Shown here piece by piece: positions 7,020 to 7,614 of a stretch of 7,614 nucleotides of DNA. The notes under the pieces are model-generated. The model had not been told where the DNA came from. It was given only the letters and a program-made list of their open reading frames with translations, and searched no databases. Numbering within the stretch: the first letter of the stretch is position 1; each line of letters opens with the position of its first letter. The stretch is taken from positions 10,710-18,323 of the forward strand of contig DGTM01000063.1 in the NCBI GenBank assembly GCA_002394305.1, given 5' to 3'. This DNA comes from Prevotellaceae bacterium UBA4336. Lineage in GTDB: Bacteria > Bacteroidota > Bacteroidia > Bacteroidales > Bacteroidaceae. The position numbers were made by a program, and so were the translations under genes.

Positions 7020-7058
7020 AAGATGAAAAATGAAAAGTGAAAAATGAAAAATGAAGAA
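7017..7058. repeat. Heptamer TGAAAAA tandem tract between the reductase and the FMN protein
   Basis: Six 7-base units follow in register: TGAAAGA, TGAAAAA, TGAAAAG, TGAAAAA, TGAAAAA and TGAAGAA. The first contains the stop codon of the reductase. A shortened TGAA and another TGAAGAA follow up to 7069. Because seven is not a multiple of three, successive TGA codons fall in all three frames. Most units also read ATGA, an overlapping start and stop. The tract fills the gap before the next gene and supplies its purine-rich leader. Confidence 0.75.
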
Positions 7059-7078
7059 TGAATGAAGAAAGAAAGCAA

Positions 7079-7483
7079 ATGAAAAACATGATATTGAAAG
7101 CCGCTGCTCTCTGCGGAGCATTTCTCCTTCTGACAAGTCAGACAGAAAACACCCCGATAATGACGAAGGAGAAGAACGTCACCATCATCAACACCACAGA
7201 CCTGGCCTCGGACATCGAGGGATATGCAGGCTGCACGCCGATGAAGGTCTACATCCAGGGCGGGAAGGTGCTGCACGTGGAGGCTTTGGAGAACGAAGAA
7301 ACGCCCAAGTACTTCGACATGGTCGAAAAGGGGCTGATGAAGAAGTGGAACGGGAAATCCGTAGCCACAGCCGAAAAGCTGAAGGTGGACGCCGTGAGCG
7401 GAGCCACCGTATCGTCGGAGGCTGTCATCGAGAACGTCCGCCGCGGCATCAGCTACTACATTTTCGCCAACAAGAAGAAGTAA
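7079..7483 (+). CDS. Exported FMN-binding domain protein with flavinylation motif
   Basis: This 134-residue protein contains an FMN-binding domain of the kind found in RnfG and NqrC (about residues 48-128). The C-terminal motif VSGATVSS (106-113) is the family site where FMN is attached through a phosphoester to the threonine, here T110, by the flavin transferase ApbE. A hydrophobic N-terminal stretch (about 5-18) looks like a signal peptide or membrane anchor. The only cysteine in it is not in a good lipobox. The start at 7079 is preferred: the earlier in-frame ATG (7058) lies in the repeat tract and would add a charged prefix before the signal. A start at 7088 is also possible. Its place behind the exported iron-sulfur reductase suggests it passes electrons to or from that enzyme, but this is inferred from context. 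No ApbE gene is in the window. Confidence 0.85.
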   Translation: MKNMILKAAALCGAFLLLTSQTENTPIMTKEKNVTIINTTDLASDIEGYAGCTPMKVYIQGGKVLHVEALENEETPKYFDMVEKGLMKKWNGKSVATAEKLKVDAVSGATVSSEAVIENVRRGISYYIFANKKK

Positions 7484-7522
7484 GGGCTGACGGATGCCGC
7501 CGGGTGCGGCGAAGGCAAACAG

Positions 7523-7556
7523 GAAGGGGTTGTGTCCGGACAGGCACAGCCCCTTC
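7523..7556. terminator. Hairpin after the FMN protein gene, possible terminator without T-run
   Basis: GAAGGGGTTGTG (7523-7534) pairs with CACAGCCCCTTC (7545-7556) in a 12-bp stem with one G-T wobble, in a position suited to ending the operon. No run of T follows on either strand, so it is a weak candidate for intrinsic termination. A second small stem, GCCGC/GCGGC (7496-7510), precedes it. The rest of 7484-7561 shows no gene. Confidence 0.4.
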
Positions 7557-7561
7557 TCCGT

Positions 7562-7614
7562 AACACGGCACGCGCTTATGCCCAACACGGCACGCTCTTA
7601 TACCCAACACAGCA
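7562..7614. repeat. 22-bp direct tandem repeat running off the right edge
   Basis: Units at 7562-7583 and 7584-7605 begin AACACGGCACGC and end CTTAT(G/A)CCC. They differ at only two positions. A third unit begins at 7606 with AACACAGCA and is cut by the window end. The copies are contiguous with no spacers, so this is a tandem repeat and not a CRISPR array. Its copy number and role cannot be seen here. Confidence 0.75.

Noticed and set aside
5802..7136. Long minus-strand frame opposite the aldo/keto reductase
   Set aside because: It spans a gene with clear motifs and reads through the heptamer tract as a low-complexity Phe/His/Ser peptide, so it is not a real protein.
7562..7614. CRISPR array
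   Set aside because: The 22-bp units are directly contiguous with no unique spacers, and no cas gene is visible.

Overview
The window looks like a chromosomal segment from a member of the Bacteroidales, probably Prevotellaceae or a relative. The evidence is a TAnnTTTG-type promoter in front of the HU gene, purine-rich rather than strong Shine-Dalgarno starts, a GH92 mannosidase, and CysN and HU proteins of the Bacteroidetes type. Base composition is fairly GC-rich and the genus is not certain. All six supported genes lie on the + strand.

Left part (1-2750): the end of a sulfate-activation operon. cysN, the GTPase subunit of ATP sulfurylase, is followed after 13 bases by a PAPS-dependent sulfotransferase. 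CysN helps make APS and then PAPS, and the sulfotransferase uses PAPS to sulfonate an unknown acceptor. cysD and any APS kinase should lie upstream, outside the window. The most striking feature is a GC-rich palindromic element of about 107 bp inside cysN (964-1070). It has perfect 34-bp inverted arms, keeps the frame open and adds about 37 codons to a loop of the second domain of CysN.

Middle (2751-3228): a single-gene unit for a small HU/IHF-like nucleoid protein, with its own promoter (about 2807-2837) and a strong intrinsic terminator (3201-3228). A second hairpin just before the terminator resembles the arms of the cysN element.

Right part (3272-7483): a probable three-gene operon. It encodes a secreted GH92 alpha-mannosidase, a twin-arginine-signal aldo/keto reductase with a C-terminal ferredoxin-like domain four bases downstream, and a small exported FMN-binding protein with a covalent flavinylation motif. 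The last two may form an extracytoplasmic electron-transfer pair.

The gaps hold short-period repeats: a degenerate octamer tract before cysN (13-52), a TGA-containing heptamer tract between the reductase and the FMN protein (7017-7058), and a 22-bp tandem repeat running off the right edge (7562-7614). No RNA gene, transposase, CRISPR array or defence system is visible. The least ordinary elements are the in-frame palindrome in cysN and the frame-rotating stop repeats between genes.
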